Made by a program: the position numbers and the translations under genes. From Aggregatilineales bacterium (GTDB lineage Bacteria > Chloroflexota > Anaerolineae > Aggregatilineales > Ch27), in the NCBI GenBank assembly GCA_029976025.1, contig JARKNX010000039.1, forward strand, positions 17,538 through 81,537: a stretch of 64,000 nt of DNA, in the 5' to 3' direction. Numbering within the stretch: the first letter of the stretch is position 1; each line of letters opens with the position of its first letter. This document shows positions 32,445-42,564 of the stretch, in pieces. The notes beneath the pieces are model-generated. The model was not told where the DNA came from and ran no database searches. It worked only from the letters and a program-made list of their open reading frames with translations.

Positions 32445-34448
32445 GTGTCAACCACAACTGGCAGTTCCCTTGATACACTCTGCATCAACACCATACGCAC
32501 GCTCTCGCTTGACGCGATCGAGAAGGCGAACAGCGGCCATCCTGGCCTGCCCCTGGGTGCCGCACCAATGGCCTACGTTCTGTGGACCCGCTTCCTGAAG
32601 CATAACCCGGTCAATCCGGAATGGCCGGATCGAGATCGGTTCGTCCTGTCGGCGGGCCACGGAAGCATGCTCCTCTACAGCCTTCTGTATCTGACGGGAT
32701 ACGGCGTCTCCCTGGATGACCTCAAGCAGTTCCGCCAGTGGGGAAGCTCCACGCCCGGCCATCCGGAGTATGGTGAGACCCCCGGTGTGGAGACGACAAC
32801 CGGCCCGCTCGGGCAGGGTTTTGCTACCGCCGTCGGCATGGCTGTCGCTGAGGCCCACCTGGCAGCAACCTTCAACCGCGCTGGCCATGCCATTATCGGC
32901 CATCGTACCTATGCGCTGATCTCAGACGGCGATTTGATGGAAGGCATCAGTCACGAGGCCGCCTCCCTGGCCGGTCATCTGCAGCTTAAGAATCTGATCT
33001 GCCTGTATGACGACAATCACATCAGTCTGTCTGGCCCGACCAGCGACAGCTTCAGCGAAAATATCCCGGAACGTTTTGCCGCTTACGGGTGGAATGTCCT
33101 GGAAGTCAAAGATGGCAACGATATTGAAGAGATCAGTAACGCCCTTCAAGCAGCACAGGACTCCGACCGCCCGACTCTCATCAGCGTGCAGACGGTGATC
33201 GGATATGGCAGCCCCCACAAGGCCGGTTCCCACGAAGCGCACGGCTCTCCGCTCGGCGCGGAAGAAACCCGCCTCACCAAGGAGGCGCTGGGCTGGCCAA
33301 CTGAGCCGGCCTTCTATGTGCCCGGCGAAGTTCTGGAAGCCATGCGCAAGGCTAAGGAGCGCGGTCGTCAGGCTCAGCTTGAATGGGAAAACAGACGTGC
33401 CGCTTACCAGGCGGCCTACCCCGAACTGTACGCGCAGTTAGCCGCCGCATGGGCGGGCGAACTCCCCGCCGACTGGGATGCCGACCTGCCCACCTTCCCC
33501 ATAGACGGCAGCCCTCAGGCCACCCGCCAGGCCAGCGGCAAAATCCTGAACGCCATTGCCGGGCGTGTCAAGACTATGATGGGCGGGGATGCCGACCTGG
33601 CGCCGAGCACCAACACGCTGATCAAGGGGGAAGCCGACTTCAGCCCTGCGAACTACGCCGGGCGCAATGTCCGCTTTGGCGTCCGCGAGCACGCCATGGG
33701 GGCGATCACCAACGGCATGGCGCTGCACGGCGGTATCATCAGACCTTATACAGCAACATTCATGACATTCAGTGACTATATGCGCCCCGCGATCCGGCTG
33801 GGCGCGCTGATGAAGATTCGCACCCTCTACATCTTCACCCACGACAGCGTGGCGGTTGGCGAGGATGGCCCGACGCACCAGCCTGTCGAGCATCTGGCGG
33901 CGCTCCGCGCTATGCCCGGCCTGACCGTTCTCCGTCCCGCCGATCCAAACGAGACGGCCGGGGCGTATCGCGTCGCCATGCGCAGTGAGCGACCCGTAGT
34001 CCTCGTGCTCACCCGCCAGGCAGTGCCCACACTGGACCCCTCTGTGGCCGGCAAAGTGGAAAAAGGCGCCTACGTCCTGTACGAGGCCGGAGGAAAACCG
34101 CAAATCATCCTGATCGGCACCGGCAGTGAAGTTCAGTTCGCCCTTGAGGCCGGTCAAACACTGGCCACCGAGGGCGTCTCGGTGCGAGTGGTCAGCATGC
34201 CCAGCCAGGAATTATTCGCCGAGCAATCGCAGGAATACCGCGACAGTGTGCTGCCGCCAGATGTTCACCACCGGGTCAGCATTGAGGCTGGCGTCAGCCA
34301 GGGCTGGCATCGCTGGGTGGGCGATCAGGGCATCGTCATCGGCGTCAACCGGTTTGGCGCATCCGCCCCGTACAAGATCATCTATCAGAAGCTGGGGCTG
34401 ACCACTGAAGCGGTGCTGTCCGCCGCCCATCGACTCCTGGAGGGGTAG
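32445..34448 (+). CDS. tkt: Transketolase
   Basis: A 667-residue enzyme of standard length. It starts with GTG after GAAGGAGAAAG. N-terminal motifs: [49 protein letters not shown]. The ThDP site is [20 protein letters not shown] with [11 protein letters not shown]. The pyrimidine domain has [20 protein letters not shown] with the catalytic Glu, and [20 protein letters not shown]. It moves two-carbon units between pentose-phosphate sugars, so it supplies erythrose 4-phosphate for the shikimate operon 10 kb downstream. The coding region is not in that operon. Confidence 0.97.
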   Translation: MSTTTGSSLDTLCINTIRTLSLDAIEKANSGHPGLPLGAAPMAYVLWTRFLKHNPVNPEWPDRDRFVLSAGHGSMLLYSLLYLTGYGVSLDDLKQFRQWGSSTPGHPEYGETPGVETTTGPLGQGFATAVGMAVAEAHLAATFNRAGHAIIGHRTYALISDGDLMEGISHEAASLAGHLQLKNLICLYDDNHISLSGPTSDSFSENIPERFAAYGWNVLEVKDGNDIEEISNALQAAQDSDRPTLISVQTVIGYGSPHKAGSHEAHGSPLGAEETRLTKEALGWPTEPAFYVPGEVLEAMRKAKERGRQAQLEWENRRAAYQAAYPELYAQLAAAWAGELPADWDADLPTFPIDGSPQATRQASGKILNAIAGRVKTMMGGDADLAPSTNTLIKGEADFSPANYAGRNVRFGVREHAMGAITNGMALHGGIIRPYTATFMTFSDYMRPAIRLGALMKIRTLYIFTHDSVAVGEDGPTHQPVEHLAALRAMPGLTVLRPADPNETAGAYRVAMRSERPVVLVLTRQAVPTLDPSVAGKVEKGAYVLYEAGGKPQIILIGTGSEVQFALEAGQTLATEGVSVRVVSMPSQELFAEQSQEYRDSVLPPDVHHRVSIEAGVSQGWHRWVGDQGIVIGVNRFGASAPYKIIYQKLGLTTEAVLSAAHRLLEG

Positions 34449-34473
34449 GCTGCGCAAATCAGCCGCACGTATT

Positions 34474-34806
34474 ATGGTTCTTGACAAGGTTGGCCCACAG
34501 GAATCGGCGGATATTCTCTTTTACGAGGTGCAGTCACCCGACGGCTTCCTTGCCTTGCTGGAATCGAGCCGGGAGTTTGACGTGGAACACTGGCAGCGGC
34601 TGTGGGACGCCGTTGCCAGTCTCCTCAGTCAGCAGAATGGGAAGCTCGATATCTGGTCAACGTTCGATCTTAATCGGGTTATAGAAGCCATTCAGGCCCA
34701 CGGGCTGCGGCTGGTGGGCCGCCCGTACGACGGCCTGGACGATTTCGAAAAAGCCGTGCTGGAAGCCAACATGTTCATCAACAACATCTTCGCCAGCGAT
34801 ACATAG
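34474..34806 (+). CDS. Hypothetical protein, 110 residues
   Basis: A small acidic soluble protein starting MVLDKVGPQESADILFYEV. No family was recognised. It has Trp residues in VEHWQRLWDAVASLL and LDIWSTFDLN, and a predicted helical C-terminus (DDFEKAVLEANMFINNIF). Codon use resembles its neighbours. It lies 25 bases after transketolase and could be co-transcribed. No cysteine, no membrane segment. Confidence 0.6.
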   Translation: MVLDKVGPQESADILFYEVQSPDGFLALLESSREFDVEHWQRLWDAVASLLSQQNGKLDIWSTFDLNRVIEAIQAHGLRLVGRPYDGLDDFEKAVLEANMFINNIFASDT

Positions 34807-34902
34807 CAGTGAGTCGCCCGGGGCTGATTCGCGGGTTGGGCGAGTCAGCATAGGCAGCAATTGCTCCGGTTTCATACGTGCCTGTTCGGAAACACCAATC
34901 CC

Positions 34903-35640
34903 GTGACATCGACCGTCTGGGCCATATCCGATACCCACCTCAGCTTCGCCAGGCCTCGTGACCAGGCCCGGTTTGGCGAGCGCTGGATTGCCCATACCGG
35001 GCGGATATATGCTGCCTGGCAGGAACGAGTCAGGCCTGATGACATTGTGCTGTTGCCGGGCGACCTGAGCTGGGCGCACAGCCCGCAAAAGGTCCAGCCG
35101 GATATCGACTGGATCGCCAGCTTGCCGGGGCGGAAGGTCCTTGTGCGCGGCAACCATGATTTCTGGTGGAAGCGCCTGAGCCAGGTACAGGAGGAGCTTT
35201 TCCCCCGGGATAACATGTACGCGCTGCAAGGGTCGTGTCTGGCGCTGGACGGCCTCCTTATCTGCGGCACTATGGGGCATATCGCGCCCAACGATCCCTA
35301 TTTCCAGAAACATAAGTACAAAAGCTATCAGCGCGAGCTGGCCTGGCTGCGCACGTCGCTGCAAGAGGCTTCCCGGCTACGCAGCAATAGCGAGCCGGTG
35401 CTGCTGATGCTGCACTATCCGCCCTACACCTCCGACGGCCAGCCGAGCGGATTCACCGAAGTAATTCAGGCCCACAGGCCCGACGTGTGCGTTTACGGCC
35501 ATTTGCACCTGGAGGACGAATGGCGCACCGCGGCTGATGGAGTCAGGGGCGGAACGCGGTATCATCTGGTAGCCTGTGATTATCTGAACATGGTTCCTCG
35601 CCAGGTCTGGCCGCTGGCAGATCCTCCGCAAAGCGGCTGA
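34903..35640 (+). CDS. Calcineurin-like metallophosphoesterase
   Basis: A protein of about 245 residues from GTG at 34903 (TSTVWAISDTHLSF); a TTG at 34861 would add 14 residues. The metal-binding set is complete: SDTHLS, LLPGDLSW, VRGNHDFWW, LLMLHYPPYT and CVYGHLHLE. RDNMYALQGS and the long helical insert are typical of bacterial YkuE-like or DR1281-like single-domain phosphoesterases. The substrate is unknown. It overlaps or abuts the M20 peptidase gene. Confidence 0.88.
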   Translation: MTSTVWAISDTHLSFARPRDQARFGERWIAHTGRIYAAWQERVRPDDIVLLPGDLSWAHSPQKVQPDIDWIASLPGRKVLVRGNHDFWWKRLSQVQEELFPRDNMYALQGSCLALDGLLICGTMGHIAPNDPYFQKHKYKSYQRELAWLRTSLQEASRLRSNSEPVLLMLHYPPYTSDGQPSGFTEVIQAHRPDVCVYGHLHLEDEWRTAADGVRGGTRYHLVACDYLNMVPRQVWPLADPPQSG

Positions 35641-35678
35641 TGGCGAGGTCCGTGCCACCACCCAATGGAGTGTCGATC

Positions 35679-37037
35679 ATGCTGAATGCCGAAACATTCG
35701 CGGCCTATGTAAACGAAAATCGCGAGCGCTACCTGGACGAATTCGCCTCCTTCATTGCCGTGCCAAGCGTAGCTGCGCAGAATCGCGGCATCCATACGAT
35801 GGCCGACCTGCTGGAAGAACGCTTCAAACAGCTAGGGGCGACCGTCCGCCAGTACCCTCTCGAGGGCGGCAGCCCGGTTGTGTACGCTGAGATGGGGTCC
35901 GGGCCGCGCACCCTGCTGATCTACAACCACTACGATGTACAGCCCGAGGACCCCCTGGACCTGTGGCATGTCCCGCCGTTTCAACTCACCCGCCAGGATG
36001 GGCGGTTATATGGCCGGGGGACCTCCGATGACAAAGGGGAACTGCTGGCTCGTATCCAGGCTGTCGAAGCCTGGCTCGCCACCCAGGGCGAGCTGCCTAT
36101 CAAACTCAAATGGGTCGTCGAGGGGGAAGAGGAGATCGGCAGCCCGCATCTTGAGGAATGGGTTGTCGCTCACGCCGAGATGCTGAAAGCGGACGGCATG
36201 TTGTGGGAAGGCGGCGGGCGCGATGAAGCCGGGCGGATAACCATGTCCGCCGGCTGCAAGGGAATCATGTACTTTGATGTCCGGGTGCGCACTGCTAACA
36301 AGGACCTTCATTCGGCGAATGCACCTATTGTGGACAACCCGGCATGGCGGCTGGTCTGGGCGCTCAGCACGCTTAAAAACGAGCGCGATGAGATCACGAT
36401 TGATGACTACCAGCAGCATGTGCGCCCGCTGACAGCGGAAGAGGCGGCCCTGATCGATGCGCTCCCCTTCGAAGCTGAGGCCTTCAAAGCCAACTTCGGC
36501 CTGAGCCGTTTCCTGAACGGGATCGACGCCCACGAAGCCCGGCGGCGGCTGTACGAGCGCCCGACTGTAACGATTTGCGGGCTGGATAGCGGATATCAGG
36601 GAGATGGCACCAAGACCGTCCTCCCCGCCGAAGCGCGGGCCAAACTCGATTTCCGGCTTGTCCCCGATCTCACCCCCGAGCTGGTGCATGACCTTCTGCG
36701 CCGCCACCTGGATAAGCGCGGCTTCACCGATGTCGAGATCATTCCGCTGGGCGGTGAACGGCCGGCCAAGAGCGCAATTAACTCTTCCGTTCAGGCCGCC
36801 GCTGCCGCAGCCTGCCAGGATACGTGGGGGCAGACCCCCGTTATCTTCCCCTGGACGGCCGGCAGCGGCCCGATGTATCCATTGAGCACCATGCTCGACA
36901 TCCCGGTAATTTCTGCCGGCGCGACCTGGCATCCGGACGCCCGTGCCCACTCGCCCAACGAGAACATTATCGAGCAGGACTACTTCGACGATCTGCTGTT
37001 CACGGCGCATCTGATTGCCCGCTTCAGCCAGACCTGA
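35679..37037 (+). CDS. M20/M25/M40-family metallo-dipeptidase
   Basis: About 452 residues from the ATG at 35679, which has GGAG nine bases upstream; an ATG at 35640 overlapping the previous stop is possible. The dinuclear zinc site is visible: YNHYDVQPEDPLDLW, YGRGTSDDKGELLA, VVEGEEEIGSPHLEE (catalytic Glu and a zinc ligand) and, near the C-terminus, ATWHPDARAHSPNENI. The DKGE and NHYDVQP forms are typical of the CNDP/PepV-like dipeptidases. It is cytosolic and would release amino acids from dipeptides or N-acyl compounds. Confidence 0.92.
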   Translation: MLNAETFAAYVNENRERYLDEFASFIAVPSVAAQNRGIHTMADLLEERFKQLGATVRQYPLEGGSPVVYAEMGSGPRTLLIYNHYDVQPEDPLDLWHVPPFQLTRQDGRLYGRGTSDDKGELLARIQAVEAWLATQGELPIKLKWVVEGEEEIGSPHLEEWVVAHAEMLKADGMLWEGGGRDEAGRITMSAGCKGIMYFDVRVRTANKDLHSANAPIVDNPAWRLVWALSTLKNERDEITIDDYQQHVRPLTAEEAALIDALPFEAEAFKANFGLSRFLNGIDAHEARRRLYERPTVTICGLDSGYQGDGTKTVLPAEARAKLDFRLVPDLTPELVHDLLRRHLDKRGFTDVEIIPLGGERPAKSAINSSVQAAAAAACQDTWGQTPVIFPWTAGSGPMYPLSTMLDIPVISAGATWHPDARAHSPNENIIEQDYFDDLLFTAHLIARFSQT

Positions 37038-37243
37038 TAGTCACCATAGCCGGGGCGTGCCCTTTACTTTCGCGCGCCCCGGCCAATACATCCCCACAGT
37101 GGCGCATAGACCAGGCGAATCGCCTGAAAGCAGCCGCTGCTTCCCGGTCATGCGGCCCGATCTAACCCGTGCTACAATGTCAGTTATCCAGTTTCGCCTA
37201 TGAGGTATACCGCTCAATTGCTCCGGGGCAGGTGTAAATTGCT

Positions 37244-40200
37244 ATGTCGTCGATGATCGGAACACGGCTTGGCCCGTATCTCATTGTAGAGGAGATAGGG
37301 CGAGGCGGCATGGCGACCGTATACCGTGCCGAACAGGAGCGGGTTGGCCGCAGCGTCGCTATCAAAGTCATCCATCGGGCAATTGCGCTCGATCAGACGG
37401 CAGTAGAGCGATTCCAGCGGGAGGCGCAGCTTATCGCCCGCCTGGAACATCCCCATATCCTGCCCGTCTACGACTACAATCCCATCTCCGATCCTCCGTA
37501 CATCGTCATGCGGTATCTGCCTGCCGGCACGCTCAAAGAAATTCAGGAAAAGGGCCAGATACCATTTACTGAAATCATCTTCCTGTTTCGACAGATCGCC
37601 TCAGCGCTGGATTACGCACACCGGCAGGGCGTCGTACATCGCGATATCAAGCCTTCCAACATCATGATTGACGCCGATGGCAACGCCTTCCTGACCGATT
37701 TCGGCGTCGCCCGCATGGTGGAGAGCCAGCAGGGCCTGACAGCCAGCGGCGTTGCCGTCGGGACGCCGGGCTACATGTCACCCGAGCAGGGGATGGGCCT
37801 CGCCGTTGACGGTCGATCCGATATCTACGCGCTCGGGGTGGTGCTGTTTGAACTCCTGACCGGCCACGACCCTTTTTCTGCAGAAACACCGATGGCCGTC
37901 ATCCTCAAGCATATCAATGACCCTGTGCCCTCCACTTCGGCGCTGAACCCGAACATCCCGCCGGAGGCAGATCGGGTCATTGCCCGTGCCATGGCCAAGG
38001 CGCCCGCCGCCCGCTACCAGACAGCCTCCGATCTGATACGCGAGCTGAGTATCGCGATAGGCGAAACATCCGAAGTCGCGCCGCTTCATCTGCGCCAGAT
38101 AGCCAAGCAAACTATCGCCGATATGGAAGCGCGCCGGGCAGAAGCCACAATCCAGGCTGGCGCGGCGGGCGAGCTGGAGTCGCAAACGGTGCTGGCCTCG
38201 GATATCCTGGACGGGGCCAGCGCCCCCCCACCCCCCTCTGTCCCAACACCGATCAGTGAGGCGGCGGGAGAGCGGCGGCGTAATGCGGGCATTCTGGCAG
38301 GTGTGGTCGCCTTCCTGGCGGTGTTATTTGCGCTGGCGCTGCTTTTCATCAATAATGCAAACCAGCAAAATACCGCCGCCACCGGGACGGCGGAACAGTT
38401 CCTGTATCTGGCGGGCACAGCTTCCAGTGAGGAGACGGGGGTCGCAGCGGCGCTTCTTGCGACTGACGCCTTCATCGCTACGCAGGGCTACCACACGGCC
38501 GTCGCCGCGCTGTTCGCGGCTACCTCCAGCGCCGCGCCACCCTCAACGGAGAAGCCGACAACGGCGCCTGCCGATACCCTGACTCCCACCATGCCCCCTT
38601 CTCCATCTCATATCCTCGGCAGCGCCGTGACAGATACGCCGACGCTGACCCATACGGCCACTTCCACCGCGACACATACGCCTACGGATACGGCCACGAT
38701 GACGCCGCCGCCCACCGCAACGCCGACGGATACAGCTACCCAGACACCAAGCAGCACCCCGACAGGCACGCCAACGCCAACCTACACGGCCACTTCCACC
38801 GCGACACATACGCCCACAGATACGGCCACGATGACGCCGTCGCCCACTGCGACCCTGACGCCTACCACGACGCCGACAGACACGCCGCCTCCGACTGCCA
38901 CGCTGATCCCTTCGCCGACGCCGTTACCGCCGGGCAGCATGCCCTACATCAACGATTTTGAGGGGAAGGACCCCCTGGCCAGCTGGGACTATAATCCGGA
39001 ATACTGGCGGATCATCACGGAGGGCGGCAATCAGCAGCTTCAGGGGCGGTCCGGGCTGAACAACGTTATCGAGGTTCTGGGCAACGAGGTGCCGCAATGG
39101 CAGACCAATGACGGCGATCTGGCCATCTCGCTGCGCATGAGGCTGACCGAGCCGACCAGCGGCGGTCGTATTCTGTTCCAGTTCTCCGATCAGGGCTATT
39201 ATGCTCTGGAGGTATTCTCCGGTCTTATCAGCCTCCGGCGTGGCGCTGCCGGCCAGCACACCGCGCGCAGCCCGGAGCGGATCATCCGCAGCTTCAATGC
39301 GCCGATCCAGTACGGCCAGTGGTACGAATATCAGATCTGGGTGGAAGGCCCGCGCATCGCCATCTACCTGAACAAGCAGCTCTTCATCCGCGCCGATGAT
39401 AGCGCCGCCGGCGCCCTGCCGCCGGGATCGATCCTTTTTCAAACAGTCGCCCAGCAGCAGGGCATCGATCTGGATGACTTGAAGATCGAGCAGCCGCTCT
39501 CCCCCAGCGAACATTTCGAAGGCGCGAGCTTTCCCTCTACGTGGACACGCAGCAATTCATTCAACGTGACTCTGGCTTCTGACCCCGGTCAGGGCCAGTA
39601 TGTCCGGGTCGAAAACGAGGCTGAGATCAGGCCCGTCCTGCCGCCCCTTGCCGACGTACAAATCACGGCGCGCCTGCACAGTATCCAGGGCGGGCTGCAA
39701 ATCCTCCTCCGCGAGAGTCTGTCCGGCGTTGTCGTCCTGAATCTGGAGGGCGGCAACCTGACGACAGGAGTGCTGGGGCCGGAACGACAGCTATTAAGCG
39801 AATCGCGCGTGTCCAACTTCTACGGGCGCGACAACTGGTTTGACCTCGTCATTCAGTTTGTCGGCGATCGGCTCTTCATCTATCGGAACGGCGCGCTGTA
39901 CTTCGAGAAATCGCTGCCAGATGCGCCGCTGACAGGGGGTATTGCCTTCATCTCCCGCGCCCGGGATATCTTCCAACTGGACGACATCCTGTTCACCGAA
40001 ATCGAGCGGTCCAGCGCCGAGGATGCGCAGTTCGCCTTCGAAGCTCTGAATGCGCTGGCTGCCCGCCCGATCCAGGACCTGCTCAATGACTGGTACGAAT
40101 TCTTTGATGATCCCCTGCGCACGCGCTGGTGGTGGGAAGGCGGCGCGCCAGGGCCGGGCGAATATGTGAGCGACCCCACCCAGCCGAATAACCAGACCTA

Positions 40201-40732
40201 CTACCGGATGACTTATCTGGACCGGCCTACCTGGCGCCTGCTTCGTGAGGCGATTTCAGAGGATCGCACCATATTCGGGTCGGGACAGGATCGCCGCAAC
40301 TTTAACGATTCCAGCGATTTCTACGCCCGCGTCCTGGTCCGGCTGGAGGGGATTGATCCCGGAGCAGCCTGGCTCGGCGTGCGCTCGCGCCCCACCATCA
40401 CGGGCGCCAATCTCGACCAGTATCGCTTTGACCTGATCCGCGCTGTGGATGGGACATATCAGACCGCCATCAGCCTGGCTACGCCGGTGCAGCGGCAGAT
40501 ACTCTACCAGGGCGAGCTGCCGCAAATCGGGGCGGGGACGTGGCCGGAGTGGACTGAGCTGGTTGCCGTCGCCCTGGACGACCGAATAGCTTTCTTCGCC
40601 AACGGCCGCCTGGTGCATACCGTCATTGACAGCGACTGGCTGGGCGGCGCGGTAGCTATCGGCGTTGAGCCGGGCAGCACGGCCGATTTCGACGACCTGA
40701 TTATTCGCGACACCAGCCCGCGCCCGCGCTAG
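37244..40732 (+). CDS. Receptor-type Ser/Thr protein kinase with Thr/Pro linker and three LamG-like ectodomain modules
   Basis: A 1162-residue protein. Residues 10-275 are an Hanks-type kinase: glycine loop GRGGMATVY (19-27), catalytic K41, HRDIKPSN (132-139, D134), DFG (152-154) and GTPGYMSPEQ. A transmembrane helix follows (about 348-370), then a short exposed region, then a Thr/Pro-rich linker (about 430-564) of TDTPT-like units. The remaining 600 residues hold about three concanavalin-like modules with motifs such as GYYALEVFSGLISLRRG, IDLDDLKIEQ, FQLDDILFTEI and DFDDLIIRD. The ectodomain likely senses glycans or a surface ligand. An unusual feature is the large ectodomain in place of PASTA repeats. 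Downstream genes are convergent. Confidence 0.92.
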   Translation: MSSMIGTRLGPYLIVEEIGRGGMATVYRAEQERVGRSVAIKVIHRAIALDQTAVERFQREAQLIARLEHPHILPVYDYNPISDPPYIVMRYLPAGTLKEIQEKGQIPFTEIIFLFRQIASALDYAHRQGVVHRDIKPSNIMIDADGNAFLTDFGVARMVESQQGLTASGVAVGTPGYMSPEQGMGLAVDGRSDIYALGVVLFELLTGHDPFSAETPMAVILKHINDPVPSTSALNPNIPPEADRVIARAMAKAPAARYQTASDLIRELSIAIGETSEVAPLHLRQIAKQTIADMEARRAEATIQAGAAGELESQTVLASDILDGASAPPPPSVPTPISEAAGERRRNAGILAGVVAFLAVLFALALLFINNANQQNTAATGTAEQFLYLAGTASSEETGVAAALLATDAFIATQGYHTAVAALFAATSSAAPPSTEKPTTAPADTLTPTMPPSPSHILGSAVTDTPTLTHTATSTATHTPTDTATMTPPPTATPTDTATQTPSSTPTGTPTPTYTATSTATHTPTDTATMTPSPTATLTPTTTPTDTPPPTATLIPSPTPLPPGSMPYINDFEGKDPLASWDYNPEYWRIITEGGNQQLQGRSGLNNVIEVLGNEVPQWQTNDGDLAISLRMRLTEPTSGGRILFQFSDQGYYALEVFSGLISLRRGAAGQHTARSPERIIRSFNAPIQYGQWYEYQIWVEGPRIAIYLNKQLFIRADDSAAGALPPGSILFQTVAQQQGIDLDDLKIEQPLSPSEHFEGASFPSTWTRSNSFNVTLASDPGQGQYVRVENEAEIRPVLPPLADVQITARLHSIQGGLQILLRESLSGVVVLNLEGGNLTTGVLGPERQLLSESRVSNFYGRDNWFDLVIQFVGDRLFIYRNGALYFEKSLPDAPLTGGIAFISRARDIFQLDDILFTEIERSSAEDAQFAFEALNALAARPIQDLLNDWYEFFDDPLRTRWWWEGGAPGPGEYVSDPTQPNNQTYYRMTYLDRPTWRLLREAISEDRTIFGSGQDRRNFNDSSDFYARVLVRLEGIDPGAAWLGVRSRPTITGANLDQYRFDLIRAVDGTYQTAISLATPVQRQILYQGELPQIGAGTWPEWTELVAVALDDRIAFFANGRLVHTVIDSDWLGGAVAIGVEPGSTADFDDLIIRDTSPRPR
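38654..38846 (+). repeat. Near-identical DNA direct repeat inside the kinase Thr/Pro linker
   Basis: A 61-base unit at 38654-38714 recurs at 38786-38846, offset by 132 bases, with three mismatches. Both copies begin ACGGCCACTTCCACCGCG and encode TATSTATHTPTDTATMTP-like peptide. This points to recent duplication within the linker. Confidence 0.8.
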
Positions 40733-40756
40733 CGGGAGGGGGTGGATAAACCGGAG

Positions 40757-41623
40757 TTATCTTCTGCCGGTCCCTGCGTCCAGGTCTAGGCGCATCTCAT
40801 ATTCGCGATCAACGACCTCAAAACCCAGGCCAGCAAGCTGGCGATGCACCCGACTGTTGATCGGCTCCTGCGGTATAGCCAGCGGTAGCGATGGGCCAAA
40901 TGCCACACTCGCAGCGTATAGCAGGGCATTAACATGCTCCGCCTGCACGTCAGAGTCAAGTCCCATATGCGCGATCTCCGTACAGGGCTGGTAAGGCGAC
41001 CGGCGGGCCAGCAAAAATCCGTAATTGTTTTCAAATGCCCGCGCCTCCGCCATCGCCAGCAGCGACGGCAGGTCGCGCTCCCAGCAGGGACGCGCGGCGC
41101 GCGCCGGGCTGAACCAGGCCATGATCGTTGAGGGCACGTCAGTATACAGCTCCTGCGCGCTGGCCGGGGCGTAAGCGGGGACGTTCCCCTGCAGGGTGAG
41201 CATCTCGCGGACAATCTTGAAGCCGGCCCTCTGATAAATCCGGAGGGCGGCTTCGTTCTCGGCGTTCACCAGCAGGGTCGCTCCCCGCAGCCCTGCCCGG
41301 CGCATCTGATCTACCAGGGCAGCAAAGAGCATATGTCCCCAGCCCCTGCCCCGGAACGCCGGCGCAACGCCGAAATCGAGCACAAAGCCGCGGTCGCCGC
41401 GCCGGCAGAGCATACCTATCCCCACAAAACGCCCATCCGGCAGATACGCCATGACCGAATGTGTGAAGTCGGCGTTATGAATGCGACAGTGCTCTCCGTA
41501 TCCAGCCGGGGTATCAAGGTCCGATTCCCAGACAACGCAGATCGCCCCCGCGATGGCCGAAGGCGACTCGCGTACAGCCGTTGTAATTACAAGTTCGGGA
41601 GATTCTTGTTCTCTATGGATCAT
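40757..41623 (-). CDS. GNAT-family N-acetyltransferase
   Basis: About 288 residues from the ATG at 41623. A longer in-frame start would overlap the divergent membrane-protein gene and gives a non-typical N-terminus. The GNAT acetyl-CoA loop is VAPAFRGRGWGHMLF, followed by VNAENEAALRIYQRAGFKIV. The C-terminal half (about residues 160-288) resembles a second, degenerate GNAT domain, with NSRVHRQLAGLGFEVVDREYEM at its end. The acceptor substrate is unknown. The ribosome-binding site is weak. Confidence 0.82.
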   Translation of the reverse strand: MIHREQESPELVITTAVRESPSAIAGAICVVWESDLDTPAGYGEHCRIHNADFTHSVMAYLPDGRFVGIGMLCRRGDRGFVLDFGVAPAFRGRGWGHMLFAALVDQMRRAGLRGATLLVNAENEAALRIYQRAGFKIVREMLTLQGNVPAYAPASAQELYTDVPSTIMAWFSPARAARPCWERDLPSLLAMAEARAFENNYGFLLARRSPYQPCTEIAHMGLDSDVQAEHVNALLYAASVAFGPSLPLAIPQEPINSRVHRQLAGLGFEVVDREYEMRLDLDAGTGRR

Positions 41624-41727
41624 ATCACAACTGTAGCGCGAACATATTCCAAAAGCTATAACAGCAGGCACATCACGGTTGACTCTGTTACAATTGCAGG
41701 ACACTGCGCGAATGGGGAGGAATGGAT

Positions 41728-42564
41728 ATGTCCGATTCAGAGATGCCCGGGGATGAACTACCCGAATACAGCCGCGCCGGGTCACCCGCTGCTGACGACC
41801 TGCCTCCTGACTACCCTGCTGAAGCGCGGGATGAAAACGATCTCGCGGACGACAGATTCGCCGAATCGTCAGCTACAGAACAGGAGAGCGCCTATCCTGC
41901 TGATACGCCGGCCGGGGCGGAACAGGCTGAGCCGCGCACTCCCCTGCTCCAGCCGGTCCGCAGTTACCGGCTGACTTCTCTGGTGGCCGGCATTCTTTTC
42001 ATCGCACTGAGTATTATCCTCGTCTGGCCGGTATTTTCAGGGGGCTACATTCTGCTGCCGGGCATCATTGTGGCTATCGTCATCGCCGGCATTGCGCTCA
42101 GCCTGCTGGCCTACTGGCTGAATACCGGCAGGCAGGCGCGCGGCGCGCTGTTCCTGGCGCTGCTGGCTCTTTTCTGGGCAGCTCTGACCGGCATCTTCAC
42201 GGCAGAATCGTCGGTCAGCATCGGGCAGGATTGGCCGCTCTACCTGCTGGGACTCGGGGGCGCTATTCTGGTAACCTTCCTTGGCGATCGACAGCATGAT
42301 CGACGCCTGATTCTGCCCGGCCTGATCGTGACAGTGGCGGGGCTGACGGCGCTCCTGGTGACCGGCGGCACCCTCTCTCCAGACGTGATAGCTTCGTTTC
42401 GACAGGCCAGCCCCTGGATACTGGTGATACTGGCAGCTCTGGGGTTGCTCTCCCTGGCAATCCGCCGGATACCGCCTTCAGATCAGGGAGCAGCGCATCT
42501 CCCCGGCGGAATTGAGCCGGCAGCTTTTGACGCTGAGCAAGGTTACAAGGAGAGAGTCTCATGA
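41728..42564 (+). CDS. Polytopic membrane protein with acidic N-terminal tail, function unknown
   Basis: About 278 residues from the ATG at 41728, with GGAGG seven bases upstream; an ATG two codons earlier abuts the site. The first 75 residues are strongly acidic and Pro/Ala-rich (DELPEYS, DLPPDYPAEARDENDLADD), followed by six or seven hydrophobic helices. No conserved motif was recognised. Its stop overlaps the aldo/keto reductase start by four bases (ATGA), so the two are co-translated. It is divergent from the acetyltransferase. Confidence 0.7.
   Translation: MSDSEMPGDELPEYSRAGSPAADDLPPDYPAEARDENDLADDRFAESSATEQESAYPADTPAGAEQAEPRTPLLQPVRSYRLTSLVAGILFIALSIILVWPVFSGGYILLPGIIVAIVIAGIALSLLAYWLNTGRQARGALFLALLALFWAALTGIFTAESSVSIGQDWPLYLLGLGGAILVTFLGDRQHDRRLILPGLIVTVAGLTALLVTGGTLSPDVIASFRQASPWILVILAALGLLSLAIRRIPPSDQGAAHLPGGIEPAAFDAEQGYKERVS

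Noticed and set aside
38600..38940. Short regular repeats suggesting a CRISPR array or microsatellite
   Set aside because: The repeats are in frame, encode a Thr/Pro linker and have no constant repeat with unique spacers. They belong to the kinase gene.
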